DNA from: Caulobacterales bacterium
GTDB taxonomy: Bacteria > Pseudomonadota > Alphaproteobacteria > Caulobacterales > Aquidulcibacteraceae
NCBI GenBank assembly: GCA_017303355.1
Contig: JAFLCU010000015.1
Coordinates: forward strand, 1 to 64,000
DNA length: 64,000 bases
Direction: 5' to 3'
Positions 1-9,787 of this stretch are shown in pieces. A program made the position numbers and the translations under genes. Below the pieces are notes generated by a model. That model made no database searches and was not told where the DNA came from. It saw only the letters and a program-made list of their open reading frames with translations. Numbering within the stretch: position 1 is the stretch's first letter; every line of letters begins with the position of its first letter.

Positions 1-124
1 CTGGTTGACGCCTGCCGACTACGCGGCGCGATGGACGCAGAACGAAGACCTTGAAGAGCGCCCATCGGGGGCGTTTGATGACGACCGGAGTCTAGTCCCC
101 GCTGGATAAAGAGCGGGGGTCACA

Positions 125-2047
125 TCAGTCGTCGTAGAATGACTGATACCGCGCGAGCGTAGCGTCAGCGAGTTCGTCCGCAGAACTGAATCGACCGTAC
201 GGGCCGAGCGCAGCTCTTCCTGCATCGTCGACTAGAGTCAGCGGAGACGAGGCTCGAGGGGAATTCGCTCGGCTCGCAGCAAGCTCAGGCAAGAACATCG
301 TGCCAATCGTCAGCACGCCGTCGCCCCAAAAATCATGTCGCAGGCCGGTCAGAGATTCAATTGGCCTGCCGATTTAGGAATCGACCGGAGCCATCACTGC
401 TCCAATCTGCTCCGAAACCCCTCCAACAAAGAGAAGTGCTGTCTCGCCCTGGTTGAAGAGTTCTTCAAAGCCGGGAGCTATGTCTTGTTGGCTATTGGCT
501 AAAGCAGCGCCGTAAAGCGCCTGCGCGGACGCCTGTCTCGCATTCCAGTCCGCGACTGGGTTATCTATGAGGGCTGTGCGGAACTGTTGGGCAAGGCTAG
601 GCCGTGGAACGTACGTGTACTCACCGTCACTAGGACCGGCTGTTTCCAGATATCTCGAAAGCGCAGAACGCGGAGCTTGATAGTTGTAGAAATTCGATCT
701 GCGCCTTGTCGGTGCCTCGACAACGACTTCCGGCTCTTCCTTGATCGGATAGTCATCCGGAATTGGAGCGACGGTCTTCGACGCCTTGGCGAGGCCGCCT
801 GTTGCAACGGCTTTCACCTGCTCGGTCGTCTGGGGTATTTTGCCTGTGTTGGGTGCCCCAGTCGTACTGGCGCCTCGCCCCGTCATACCCCCGGCTATAG
901 CCTCCCCAATGGTTTGGCCGATTACATCCGGCAACGCCGCGATCACGTTGTCGCCGAAATCCGTGCCTTCGATCAGCGAGCGCGTCGCAGCGTTGGCGAT
1001 GAGTGAGGCGCCGCCGGCGAGGATGGCGTTGCCAGCTGTTGCCGGCACGCGGACTTTGTTGCCATTGCCGTCCGTCTCGGCGCGCTCGTGGCCGGGGCCA
1101 TGACGCGTCATCCAATTCAGCGTCACCGCGCTTGCGCCTGCGGCGGCGACGCCGGCCCAGCTAAATTTATCCTGCAGACCCGTTGCGACCCCAATGCCCT
1201 GTGACACCGCGCTGTTGGTCATCGCGCTCACGGCGATGGCGCCGGAGCCGCTGGCGCCGATCTGCTTTGCGACCGCATCGCCGACGCCGCTCTGCGTGAC
1301 GCCAGCGCTGATGCCGGAGAGCCCAACTTGGCTCCACGAGAATTTCTCCTGCACGCCTGCAGCGACCGCAACAGCCTGACCGGCGGCATTAGAGGTCGCG
1401 CCGATAGCTGCTGTGCGAATTATGCCACCGATATAGGTTCCCGCACCAGGTATGATGCGATCGAGTACAATGCTCACCACTGTCGCCACCACTTGCACCA
1501 GCAGCGCGCCCAGCCCGCCGCACTTCTTCTTCGCGGGCGGTTTCACCGCCGTGGGGCTGATGTTGCCGATGACGTCGTTGGGATCGTAGGGCTGGTAGGT
1601 GCTGGCGTTGTTTTCATTGCGCTGCACGCCCGCCGGGATGATCAGCGGCAAGCCCTCTATGAGCGTGCTCTCCGCAGTCAGGCCGTTGATCTCGGCCAAT
1701 TTGTACCAAAGGCTCTCATCGCCTCAGAGATTGGCCGCGATCGATTGCAGCGTATCGCCCGTCTGGACCACGTACATGCCGCCGTCCGAGCCCTGCGCGT
1801 ACGAGTTCAGCGCATCGTAGGCGAGATCGAAATCCGCGAAGCTCGTCGACGAACTCGAACCATTGTTGAACGCGCCCGTGCCTTGGCTCGCCGTGCGATT
1901 GGCGATCGACGACACATAGCTCGTGTCCATCGTGCCGTTATTGCCGACATAGCCCATGGTGCGGCCAGAGAAGCGATACCCTTCGTAGCCGGTCGCGAAG
2001 CGAAAAATGGCGTAAGCGCGCCGCTCGGCGGCGTCATGGCCGCGCGT
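125..2047 (-). pseudogene. Decayed 3' end of an Rhs/YD-repeat LysM exoprotein gene
   Basis: One reading frame runs leftward from about 2047 to 125 but is broken by TGA at 1724-1726 and TAA at 374-376. The upstream piece carries the SGRTMGYVGNNGT segment typical of the core end of Rhs-like giant exoproteins, then a LysM start (YVVQTGDTLQSIAANL). The TGA falls exactly where LysM has Trp (NLWGD), and the frame continues as GDESLWYKLAEINGL, then a Pro/Lys-rich linker and a long Gly/Ala-rich region with two copies of a (V/L)Q(E/D)KFSW repeat. After the TAA the frame still reads coding-like sequence (IGRPIESLTGL, then FWGDGVLTIGTMFLPEL) to a TGA at 125-127. A TAG at 2048-2050 closes the 5' side and the thousands of codons expected upstream are absent. 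Such proteins are secreted or toxin-delivery polypeptides; this copy should be dead. Bases 1-124 and 2051-2123 hold nothing I recognise. Confidence 0.72.
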
Positions 2048-2123
2048 CTATGCAAGCAGGTGAAGCGATGCGTGTCCGGTGCAGCAGTCCGTATCACGGC
2101 CTTGCACGTTGGTGACGACTATC

Positions 2124-2873
2124 CTAGTTCCGGCCGCGCTGGGCGCAGATATCGCGGAAGCCGGCGGCCATGAAGGCCGCCATGCGCGCCTTCACGGCGG
2201 TGTGGTCGTCCGATTTGCAAAGGCCGCCCGACAATCTGTCGATCCGTCCCGTCCGCGCCAGCGTCAGCATCAGCGCGCCGGTGACGAAATGATAGCCCCA
2301 GAATATGTCTTCCTCGGCGCACTCGGGCATGGCTTGCTTGAGCAGATCGATCAGGCGCAGCACGACGGGATCGAAGTGCTGATCCAGGAGTGCGGCGCCC
2401 TCCGGCGTGTTGGAAGCAAGAGCGGCCAGCGCGCCATAATTCTTCATGCCCTCGCCACTCTGGAAATAGAGATCGAGGTCAGTGTCGAGAAACGCGTGCA
2501 GTGCGCCCTCGACGGTCGGCTTGCCCTTGCTTTCCGTCTGGTAGCGATCGAGTGCGGCCATCCGCAGCGCGCTGGTCACGCCCGCGCGCCGCGCGAACAC
2601 GGCGTCAAACAGCGTTTTCTTGTCGTTGAAATAATAATTCAGCAGCGTGTGGTGGGCGCCGACCATCTGGGCGACATCCTTCAATGTCACGCCGTGAAGG
2701 CCGTGCTTCGAGAAGAGATATTCCGCCGCGTCGAGGATTTGCTCCATCTTGTCGGCGCGCTGCTGCACTTTAGTGGGCCCGCGGCGCGCTTTTGCCTCGT
2801 CGGCGCGCGTTTTGGGTTTTGGCTTGGCTTTTGCCCTCGGGGCCGTCGCCTTTGCGCTCGATTTAACCGCCAT
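2124..2873 (-). CDS. TetR/AcrR family transcriptional regulator with Lys/Ala-rich N-terminal tail
   Basis: This is a 249-residue TetR-type repressor. The helix-turn-helix lies at about residues 43-90 (ILDAAEYLFSKHGLHGVTLKDVAQMVG, then LLNYYFNDKKTLFDAVF), followed by a helical ligand-binding domain. An unusual basic extension of about 38 residues, rich in Lys, Ala and Pro, precedes the DNA-binding domain and may add non-specific DNA contacts. The start overlaps the end of the upstream acyl-CoA ligase gene by 11 bp, so the repressor is the last gene of the TonB receptor-MFS-esterase-ligase operon. It is a natural candidate for autoregulation of that operon by a substrate or CoA-ester ligand, but no operator was identified. 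Confidence 0.88.
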   Translation of the reverse strand: MAVKSSAKATAPRAKAKPKPKTRADEAKARRGPTKVQQRADKMEQILDAAEYLFSKHGLHGVTLKDVAQMVGAHHTLLNYYFNDKKTLFDAVFARRAGVTSALRMAALDRYQTESKGKPTVEGALHAFLDTDLDLYFQSGEGMKNYGALAALASNTPEGAALLDQHFDPVVLRLIDLLKQAMPECAEEDIFWGYHFVTGALMLTLARTGRIDRLSGGLCKSDDHTAVKARMAAFMAAGFRDICAQRGRN

Positions 2874-4428
2874 ACTCAGCTCTCAAACGAATCTTGTCGA
2901 TCTTACCAGTCGGCGCCAGCGGCATCTTGGGAATGCGTATCACCGCGTCTGGAATCCACCACGACGCCACCGCGTCGCGCAACGGCGCGAGCAAATCCTC
3001 GTCGCTGATCGCGCCCTCCGCCCGCGTCTGCACCAGGAGGATGGGCCGCTCGCCCCATTTGGAATCACGGCGCCCGATCACGGCCGCCAGCGAAACCTCC
3101 GGAAGACGGCTGACCACGGTCTCGATCTCCACCGGATTGATCCACTCGCCGCCCGACTTGATCAAGTCCTTCGCCCGCCCGGTGATCATGAGATTGCCGT
3201 CGTCGTCGATCTTGGCGAGATCGCCAGTCGCGAACCAGCCGTCGGCTGTCGTGGCGCTGTGCGCTGCGCCGAAATAGCGTTCAACGACAGCGGCGCCGCG
3301 CACGAAGAGATGCCCTTCGGTATTGCGCTGCTCCGATAGCGGACGCCCCTCCGCATCGCCGATAAGAAGATCGACGCCAATGGCTGGGCGACCAGAAATC
3401 GCGGCCGCGCGCGCGGGATCATTGGGTGCGGCGAACGTGCCGCCGGGCGACAATTCGGTCATGCCCCAACTGGTCTGCACCGTGACGCCCAAACGCTGCT
3501 CGATGCGCTGCATCAATGCCGGGGGCAATGGCGCGCCGCCCACAATCACGCGCTGCAACGTCGCCACGTCTCCGCCCTTCGCTTCGAGATGCTCTAGCAG
3601 CCCCAGCCAAACCGTGGCGACGCCCGCCGCGATCGTCACGCCTTCGGCGTTGATCAGCGTCGCGAGGCTGGCGCCATCGATATTGCGGCCCGGCAGCACA
3701 AGCTTGGCGCCCGCCGCCGGCGCCGCGAACGGCAAGCCCCATGCGTTCGCATGAAACATTGGCACAGCCGGCAACACCACGTCGCTGGCTTTGATGGCCA
3801 GAACATCGGCTTGAAGCAGGCGCAATGCGTGCAGGTAATTGGAGCGGTGCGTGTAGGTCACGCCCTTGGGCGCGCCCGTCGTGCCCGAGGTGAAGCACAG
3901 TCCGGCCGGGCGCGTCTCGTCGAACGCACCCCATTGCACTCTGGCGTAATCAGCATCCGCCAGAAGCGGCTGGAGCGCCGCCATGTCCGCGGGCGCATCG
4001 CCGTCGATGACAAGCACGTGTTCGATGTGCCTTGCCGCGTCCCGGATCTGACGCGCGAGCGGCGCCAGATCCGCGCTCACCACCAGCACGCGCGGCCGCG
4101 ATTGGCGCACCATCTCGGCAAGCTGCGCAAGTGTCAGACGCGGATTGAGCGTATGGCACACCGCCCCCAGCCCCATGATGGCGTACCAAGCCTCGACATG
4201 GGCCTGCGTGTTCCACGCCAGCGTCGCCACGTGATCACCCAAGCCGACGCCCATCCGCGTCAGCACCGCCGAAGCACAGCGACTATTCTTCAGAAGCGCC
4301 GCATACTCGACCCGCTCGCGCACGCCGTGCTCGCGCGCCGTGACAATTTCGGTTGTCGGGCGCCATTTCGCCGCATGCTCGAGAAATTTGTCGAGCGTGA
4401 GCGCGAAAGCCTGCATTTCACCGTCCAT
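2863..4428 (-). CDS. AMP-dependent acyl-CoA synthetase (fatty-acid or aryl-acid CoA ligase)
   Basis: This 521-residue ANL-superfamily enzyme activates a carboxylic acid to its acyl-adenylate and then its CoA thioester. The ATP-binding P-loop TSGTTGAPKG, the TSWGMTELSPGG adenylate motif, the GWFATGDLAKID motif and the C-terminal PLAPTGKIDK with its catalytic lysine are all visible. The frame stays open another 65 codons upstream, but that stretch looks non-coding. The ATG at 4426-4428 overlaps the esterase stop as TGATG, so translation is probably coupled. The context (secreted esterase, MFS transporter, TonB receptor) suggests the substrate is the acid released from an imported ester. Chain length and aromaticity cannot be read from sequence. 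Confidence 0.9.
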   Translation of the reverse strand: MDGEMQAFALTLDKFLEHAAKWRPTTEIVTAREHGVRERVEYAALLKNSRCASAVLTRMGVGLGDHVATLAWNTQAHVEAWYAIMGLGAVCHTLNPRLTLAQLAEMVRQSRPRVLVVSADLAPLARQIRDAARHIEHVLVIDGDAPADMAALQPLLADADYARVQWGAFDETRPAGLCFTSGTTGAPKGVTYTHRSNYLHALRLLQADVLAIKASDVVLPAVPMFHANAWGLPFAAPAAGAKLVLPGRNIDGASLATLINAEGVTIAAGVATVWLGLLEHLEAKGGDVATLQRVIVGGAPLPPALMQRIEQRLGVTVQTSWGMTELSPGGTFAAPNDPARAAAISGRPAIGVDLLIGDAEGRPLSEQRNTEGHLFVRGAAVVERYFGAAHSATTADGWFATGDLAKIDDDGNLMITGRAKDLIKSGGEWINPVEIETVVSRLPEVSLAAVIGRRDSKWGERPILLVQTRAEGAISDEDLLAPLRDAVASWWIPDAVIRIPKMPLAPTGKIDKIRLRAEYGG

Positions 4429-6065
4429 CAGCGACACGCCGGCGCCTCCGGCGGCAACGGCGGCGAAATCACGCCAACGTTCCAATTCCACGCCAGATTG
4501 CCTTGCGCACGGCGTCTGCAGACAACGGTCTCGTGGAGTTCGTAAGCGTTCGGAGGAGCCGCACGCATAATTGGAACGTCCGCAAACGCCATATAGGCGC
4601 GGTCCGTCCCATAAGGACGCCACTCCGCCTCGCCTTGCGCGCGTGGCGCGCCATCACGCGCGAACGACGCCCAATAATTCAGCATCGCGTCCGACATACG
4701 TTGCTCTTGCGCTGTTTGCGGCACGGCCGGCCAGCGCTCCGGCGTCTCCCCGATCGTGCCGAACACATACGGAATCTCGGCCGCGTGAAACGCATGCAGC
4801 CCCGCATCGTCCGCCGCAGGATAGCCGTGATCGAAATAATAAAGGAAGGATGGCGCGCCGATCGCGGTTTGGCGCGCCGTCAGACGCTCCGAGGTCCAGC
4901 CGTACATGGCGTCGCGCGTGGTCGCCAACATGCTCTCGCCGATATTGTCGGCGGGGTAACGGGCGAGAAACGCGTCCGACAGTTCGCCATAGCGCGCGCG
5001 GATTTCGTTCGTGTAAGCTGCGGCATCGACCGGCGGCGACGGCAGAAGGAAACGCAGCGAACGGATTTCGCCTTCGTTATAGCCGGCGAGAATTGGCACG
5101 CGCGCCTGATCGCCACGATCAAAAACGTCCACAAGTTGGCGCGGCACTGTCCGGCCATCGACCGTCACGAACGGAAAATACCCTGTTGTCGCCGCGCGGC
5201 TCACGATGGCCTCCGCGCTCATCGAGCGCAGCCCCGCGATATCCGTCGCACCCAATTGCGAAGCCAACCACACGCCGACAGCCTCGGCGGAGAATGCGCC
5301 CTCATAAGGATTGTTGCGCAGCACGGGCGCTGTGATCATGTAGGCGCTTTGAGCGATGGCGCGATGAAAGAGACCGCGCGCATCCGGCGCCGCCATCAGG
5401 TACATCACGCTCAGCGCACCCGCCGACTCCCCCGCAATGGTGACATTGTTCGCATCACCGCCGAATGCGCCAATGTTTCGCCGTATCCACCGCAACGCCT
5501 CGATTTGATCCATCAGGCCATAATTGCCCGAGATGTTGCGCCGCGATTCAGCGCTAAGCCCGGGGTGCGCCAGATAACCCAACGCACCGAGACGATAATT
5601 GATCGACACCACCATGATGCCGCGCTCGGCAAGGCGCGCGCCGTCGTAATAGGATGAGCTGCCGGCGCCACTTACCAGCGAGCCGCCGTGTATCCAGACA
5701 AACACAGGCGCGTTGCGTGCATTCTCCGGCGCCCAGATGTTGAGGAAAAGACAATCCTCGCTCATGGCCGGCGGCACATTGTAATAGATGCTTGTCTGCG
5801 GCGAAGGCGGCTGCACGCAAGCCGCGCCGAATTGCGTCGCGTCGCGAACGCCGCGCCAGCGCGGCAGCCGCAGCGGGGCACGCCAACGCAATTCGCCGAC
5901 AGGCGATCGCGCAAAGGGAATGCCGCGGAAAACTTGTGTGCCAGCGACGGCCTCACCGCGCACACTTCCCGCCGGCGCGTTTACAATCGGCGGCTCCTGG
6001 GCCCGCGCGGGCATCGCAAAGCAGAGCGACGCCACGGCCGCGCACATTTGAATCAACCGTTTCAC
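4428..6065 (-). CDS. Type-B carboxylesterase, exported
   Basis: This 545-residue alpha/beta hydrolase of the carboxylesterase/lipase family begins with a Sec signal peptide (MKRLIQMCAAVASLCFAMPARA). The oxyanion-hole segment WIHGGSLVSG is near residues 124-133, and the nucleophile elbow GESAG places the serine near residue 214. A glutamate in GYNEGE and a histidine in HAAEIPYVFG are the likely remaining triad members. Length matches the family. The stop overlaps the ligase start by one base and the start overlaps the MFS gene by four (ATGA), so it is mid-operon. It probably hydrolyses an ester in the periplasm, the acid then being activated by the downstream ligase. Confidence 0.9.
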   Translation of the reverse strand: MKRLIQMCAAVASLCFAMPARAQEPPIVNAPAGSVRGEAVAGTQVFRGIPFARSPVGELRWRAPLRLPRWRGVRDATQFGAACVQPPSPQTSIYYNVPPAMSEDCLFLNIWAPENARNAPVFVWIHGGSLVSGAGSSSYYDGARLAERGIMVVSINYRLGALGYLAHPGLSAESRRNISGNYGLMDQIEALRWIRRNIGAFGGDANNVTIAGESAGALSVMYLMAAPDARGLFHRAIAQSAYMITAPVLRNNPYEGAFSAEAVGVWLASQLGATDIAGLRSMSAEAIVSRAATTGYFPFVTVDGRTVPRQLVDVFDRGDQARVPILAGYNEGEIRSLRFLLPSPPVDAAAYTNEIRARYGELSDAFLARYPADNIGESMLATTRDAMYGWTSERLTARQTAIGAPSFLYYFDHGYPAADDAGLHAFHAAEIPYVFGTIGETPERWPAVPQTAQEQRMSDAMLNYWASFARDGAPRAQGEAEWRPYGTDRAYMAFADVPIMRAAPPNAYELHETVVCRRRAQGNLAWNWNVGVISPPLPPEAPACR

Positions 6066-7381
6066 GCTACGCCTCCACGTTGCGCTTCACGCTTTAACGC
6101 GCGCGCGAGCCAGACAAACAACAAGATCGCCAGAACGTAAAATGGCACGAGCGCGTAAAACGCGAATTGCAGCGAGTTTTCAGGATAGGCTGGTCTAAAA
6201 TAGTCGCTGACGAACCCGACAAAGGTTGGGCCAAACCCCAGACCAACGAGGTTCATGACGAGCAGAAGCAATGCGCCTGCCAGCACGCGCTGATCGGGGC
6301 GCACCTCCTCCTGCACCAGTGTGACCGATGGCGAGAGGTAAAAATAGTTTAGGCCTGTTGGCAAAGCGAGGAAAGCAAGCGCCAGCGGCCAGCTGGGCGC
6401 CCAGACAAAGCCGATGAAAAGCGGCAGAGCAAGCATCAGGCCGATGGCGGGAATCCAAGCGAAGGCGACCTTCGAACGCTTGGTGAAGCTATCGATCAAT
6501 CGGCCGGAGAGGTACATGCCCGCGCTGATGAAGACGCCGATCAAGAGCGCGTAATAGACGGCCACTTCTCCGAGGGTCATACCCTTCTCGCGCATGAGAA
6601 ACAGTGTCGTGAAATTGAGGATTCCATAGGTCACGATTTGCGTCACGGCGCACGCGAGTGAGAGCCGCAACAATACAGCGTGCGTGAAGAACATCTTGCA
6701 CGTCGCCCAGAAGCCGACCGCCGGCTTCGCTTCGACCGTCGCTGCCGCATCGAGCGCGCCGCGCTTGGGCTCGCGCACAAAGAGCCAGACGATCAACGCC
6801 GTGAAGACGCCTACGACGCCGATTGCGACGAACGCCGAGCGCCACGAATAAGCAGCCGCGATCGAAGCTCCGAATGCGATGCCCAGCGCCTGCCCAAGCG
6901 GAGGCCCAAGATTGAACAGGCTCAGCGCCGTGCCGCGCGTGCCCGGCGGGAAATAGTCCGAGATAATCGAATAGGATGGCGGCACCCCGCCCGCTTCCCC
7001 GACGCCCACCGCCATGCGCGCGGCCGCGAGTTGCGGATAGGAATTGGCAAAGCCGCACGCGGCCGTGGCCACACTCCATAGCCCGCAGGCGAGCGCGAGC
7101 ACGCGCGCGCGATTGGTGCGATCGGCAAGCCAGCCCACGGGGATGGCTAGGATGCAGTAAAACGCCGCGAAATAGAGGCCGCCGATCAAGCCGAGCTGGC
7201 CATCGGAAATGCCCAATTCATCTTGGATGGGTTTGGCCAAGATCGACAGCAGCTGACGATCGAGAAAATTGAGCACATAGACGAAACACAGGACCGCGAG
7301 AACAAACCAAGCGCCCGCGGCCGGCCGCGTGGCGCTTGCGTTGATATTGCCTGTGTGCGCCGAGCTATCAGTTGACGTCAT
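6062..7381 (-). CDS. Major facilitator superfamily transporter
   Basis: This 439-residue integral membrane protein has about twelve hydrophobic segments. The MFS signature appears in the first half (FLDRQLLSILAKPIQDELG, then GWLADRTNRARVLALACGLW). The DRQ motif after helix 1 is common in the branch that moves organic acids, lipids and sugars acids. A charged loop (REPKRGALD) marks the middle of the protein. It lies between the TonB receptor and the esterase and overlaps the latter by 4 bp, so it probably carries the same substrate or a product across the inner membrane. The exact substrate cannot be deduced. Confidence 0.9.
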   Translation of the reverse strand: MTSTDSSAHTGNINASATRPAAGAWFVLAVLCFVYVLNFLDRQLLSILAKPIQDELGISDGQLGLIGGLYFAAFYCILAIPVGWLADRTNRARVLALACGLWSVATAACGFANSYPQLAAARMAVGVGEAGGVPPSYSIISDYFPPGTRGTALSLFNLGPPLGQALGIAFGASIAAAYSWRSAFVAIGVVGVFTALIVWLFVREPKRGALDAAATVEAKPAVGFWATCKMFFTHAVLLRLSLACAVTQIVTYGILNFTTLFLMREKGMTLGEVAVYYALLIGVFISAGMYLSGRLIDSFTKRSKVAFAWIPAIGLMLALPLFIGFVWAPSWPLALAFLALPTGLNYFYLSPSVTLVQEEVRPDQRVLAGALLLLVMNLVGLGFGPTFVGFVSDYFRPAYPENSLQFAFYALVPFYVLAILLFVWLARALKREAQRGGVA

Positions 7382-7420
7382 GGGTTCGATCGCATTCCAA
7401 ATTGGTCCCTACGCGGCGTA

Positions 7421-7450
7421 GCGATCGCGATCCAGCCGGACCGCGATCGC
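7421..7450. repeat. Hairpin between TonB receptor and MFS genes
   Basis: GCGATCGCG at 7421-7429 and CGCGATCGC at 7442-7450 form a perfect 9-bp stem around a 12-nt loop, in the 77-bp gap between the receptor stop and the MFS start. No T-run follows on the minus strand. It could act as an RNA-stabilising or attenuating element that sets the receptor/transporter ratio within the operon. Confidence 0.5.
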
Positions 7451-7458
7451 CATCGCAA

Positions 7459-9597
7459 CTAGAATGCTCTGTACACCCGAACGCCGAATTGTCGCGGCGC
7501 GCCCGCGAAACGCAGGCCTGAATTTAACGCGGCCATGTAGTGCTGGTCCGTCAAATTGGTGGCCCAAAGCGTTGTGACGAAATCGCCATGCGTCCAGGCC
7601 AATTGCGCATTGACGATGTTGCGCTCCTCCACCAAATCGCCGCGCGCTTCGTTCTGGAACAAAGTCGCCCATTGCTCGGAGACGTGACCATAGTTCAGAC
7701 GCGGCGTCAGCGTGTCGCCGCCCGGCAGATGGAAGACATATTGCATGCCGACGTTGAAGGTGAGCTCTGGCGCGTAGGTTTGCTCGCGTCCTTCGAGGTT
7801 GATGCACGAAAGGCTTGAGGGACCCGTGTCTGGGTTGCAGGGCGTGAAGCTTGCCGCGCGCGGATCGGTCGCGAAGAAGCGGCCGATTTCGCTTTCCATA
7901 ACGCCCAGCCCCGCATCGAGCGAAAAATCGCCGAACACGGCTTCGACTTGCGCTTCAAAGCCATAGATCACGCTTGGGTTTGGCGTATTGAGTTCGAAGC
8001 CAAAGGTCGGGAACGCCGGATAGCCGATGATGACCTGAAAATTTTCGTACTCATTGTAGTAGGCGCTGAGCTGTGTCCGGACGCGCCCATCCAGCCAACC
8101 AGCTTTCCAGCCGACCTCATAACTGGTGACTAGCTCTTCATCGAATGGCGCGGGCAAGCCGAGTCCGACTGGCACGTTGAGACCGCCAGGACGGAAACCC
8201 GTCGCCACAAAGCCGTAGATGAAATTGTGGTCGTCCACGGTCCAGTTCAGCGACACCTTGCCGGAGAGATTGTCCCACTCCGCCGACTGCTCCTGCAAGA
8301 TTGGCGTGCCGTACTGAAGAACGCTGATGTGATTTTCGGTGCTGCTTTCAGCATAGCGCGCACCAATCTCCAGTTCGAGGCGATCAGTGAGATCGACCGA
8401 GGCTTGCCCAAACAGCGCCGAGGTTTCCTTCGGGTTGGAGCCTTCCAGAGAATACTCGGTGAAGATGCTGCCCGGCGGTTGGCCGATGATGAAATCGCCC
8501 GGTGGAAATTCATATTCATCGCGCTGATAATAAGCGCCGAGAATCCAGGCGAACCGGCCGGTGTCCGGCGAGATCAGGTTGATTTCCTGACTGAAGATAT
8601 CCTCTTTCACGTAATCTCGGAACGTCCAGCCGAAGGCGCTTTGGCCATCGAGGTCCGCGCGATAGAGCGTGGAGCCGGCTTGATAACCGGTCACCGAGCG
8701 CAGCGTGATCCCGCTGTCGAACTCATAATTCACCTCCAGCACGGTGCGTGCGAAGCGATCGACCGCGGCGATCTCGGCGTTGGCCGTGAGTTCGAATTCA
8801 TCATTGGTCGCGAGTACCGGATCGGCGGGATAGCCGCTGAGATCGAGATAATTCGCATCGGTTTTCCAAAGCACCGATAGGTTTGACGTGGGCTCCCACA
8901 ACAAACTGAAGCGGCCGCTAAACGTGTGGACGCCATCATCGCCCGTATAAGGACCCGTAATGTCGTAAAAGCTGTCGCGATGATCGGTGTTGAACGCGAC
9001 ACGCGCCGCAAGCGTATCACTGATCGGCAGGTTCACCGCGCCCTGCGCGCCGACATAGTTGAAATTGCCCGCCGACCCCATGACATAACCGTGGCTGCCG
9101 CCGCCGATCTCGGGATTGTTTGAAGTCACGAAGACCGCGCCGCCGGTGGCGTTTTGCCCTACGAACGTACCCTGCGGACCACGCAGAATTTCAACGCGGG
9201 CGATGTCGTAATATGGCTCGGCGGTGAAATAGCCCGGGAATGTCGCCACGCCGTCGCGGTAGGTGATCACCCCCGTCGTTGTTTGCGTATTGTGCTCGGC
9301 CTTGCCGATGCCGCGAATGTTGAAATCGATGCCCTGGCCGAAATTGTTGACGGTCGCGCCGGGCGAGACGAATTGCAGCTGATCCACCGTGGTCACGCCC
9401 GCATTGGCGAGATCATCGCCCGTCATCACGGTCGCGGCGATCGGCGTGCGCTGCAGGCTCGTGGTGCGCCGCTCCGCCGTGACGACAATCTCTTCGTCGT
9501 TTGAAGCCGCCTGATCTGCTGCGTTTTGCGCGTTCGCCGGCAGCGCAAGCGCCAATTGTGCGGCGGCGCATGCCGACGCGAAGAGCATCGCTCTCAT
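7459..9597 (-). CDS. TonB-dependent outer-membrane receptor
   Basis: This 712-residue receptor has a signal peptide ending at ALPANAQ, then a TonB-box-like stretch (EEIVVTAERR) and a plug domain (TPIAATVMTGDDLANAGV, VEILRGPQGTFVGQNATGGAV). A long beta-barrel with aromatic-rich strands ends in the terminal phenylalanine of RVYRAF. A strong Shine-Dalgarno (GGGGAGGAAT) sits upstream of the ATG at 9597. It is the first gene of the leftward operon with the MFS transporter, esterase, acyl-CoA ligase and TetR. Receptors in such catabolic operons import bulky organic compounds as well as iron complexes, so a non-siderophore ligand is likely here, by context. Confidence 0.92.
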   Translation of the reverse strand: MRAMLFASACAAAQLALALPANAQNAADQAASNDEEIVVTAERRTTSLQRTPIAATVMTGDDLANAGVTTVDQLQFVSPGATVNNFGQGIDFNIRGIGKAEHNTQTTTGVITYRDGVATFPGYFTAEPYYDIARVEILRGPQGTFVGQNATGGAVFVTSNNPEIGGGSHGYVMGSAGNFNYVGAQGAVNLPISDTLAARVAFNTDHRDSFYDITGPYTGDDGVHTFSGRFSLLWEPTSNLSVLWKTDANYLDLSGYPADPVLATNDEFELTANAEIAAVDRFARTVLEVNYEFDSGITLRSVTGYQAGSTLYRADLDGQSAFGWTFRDYVKEDIFSQEINLISPDTGRFAWILGAYYQRDEYEFPPGDFIIGQPPGSIFTEYSLEGSNPKETSALFGQASVDLTDRLELEIGARYAESSTENHISVLQYGTPILQEQSAEWDNLSGKVSLNWTVDDHNFIYGFVATGFRPGGLNVPVGLGLPAPFDEELVTSYEVGWKAGWLDGRVRTQLSAYYNEYENFQVIIGYPAFPTFGFELNTPNPSVIYGFEAQVEAVFGDFSLDAGLGVMESEIGRFFATDPRAASFTPCNPDTGPSSLSCINLEGREQTYAPELTFNVGMQYVFHLPGGDTLTPRLNYGHVSEQWATLFQNEARGDLVEERNIVNAQLAWTHGDFVTTLWATNLTDQHYMAALNSGLRFAGAPRQFGVRVYRAF

Positions 9598-9729
9598 CCC
9601 GTATTCCTCCCCTGGCGCCGATCATGCCGCCGGCGTCGCTTCGGGGAGTGAGCCACCGAACCCTGGCGTTGTCAACACTCGCTCTCGCGTGCGTGAATAT
9701 CTTTATCGAACCACTCAAAAGCAGCCGAC

Positions 9730-9759
9730 AAAGAAAGGCGGCCCCTTTTGGGGGCCGCC
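9730..9759 (-). terminator. Intrinsic terminator of the UrcA-domain gene
   Basis: GGCGGCCCC (9737-9745) and GGGGCCGCC (9751-9759) form a perfect 9-bp GC stem. Read on the minus strand it is followed by TTTCTTT. It lies 29 bp past the stop of the UrcA-domain gene and would insulate that gene from the TonB-receptor operon promoter downstream. Confidence 0.75.
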
Positions 9760-9787
9760 AGGCTGTGCTGCACGACGTGTCGCGGGC

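Noticed and set aside
1724..1726. TGA recoded as tryptophan or selenocysteine
   Set aside because: Other genes here use TGG for Trp and TGA as stop; no selenocysteine element was seen. A nonsense mutation is simpler.
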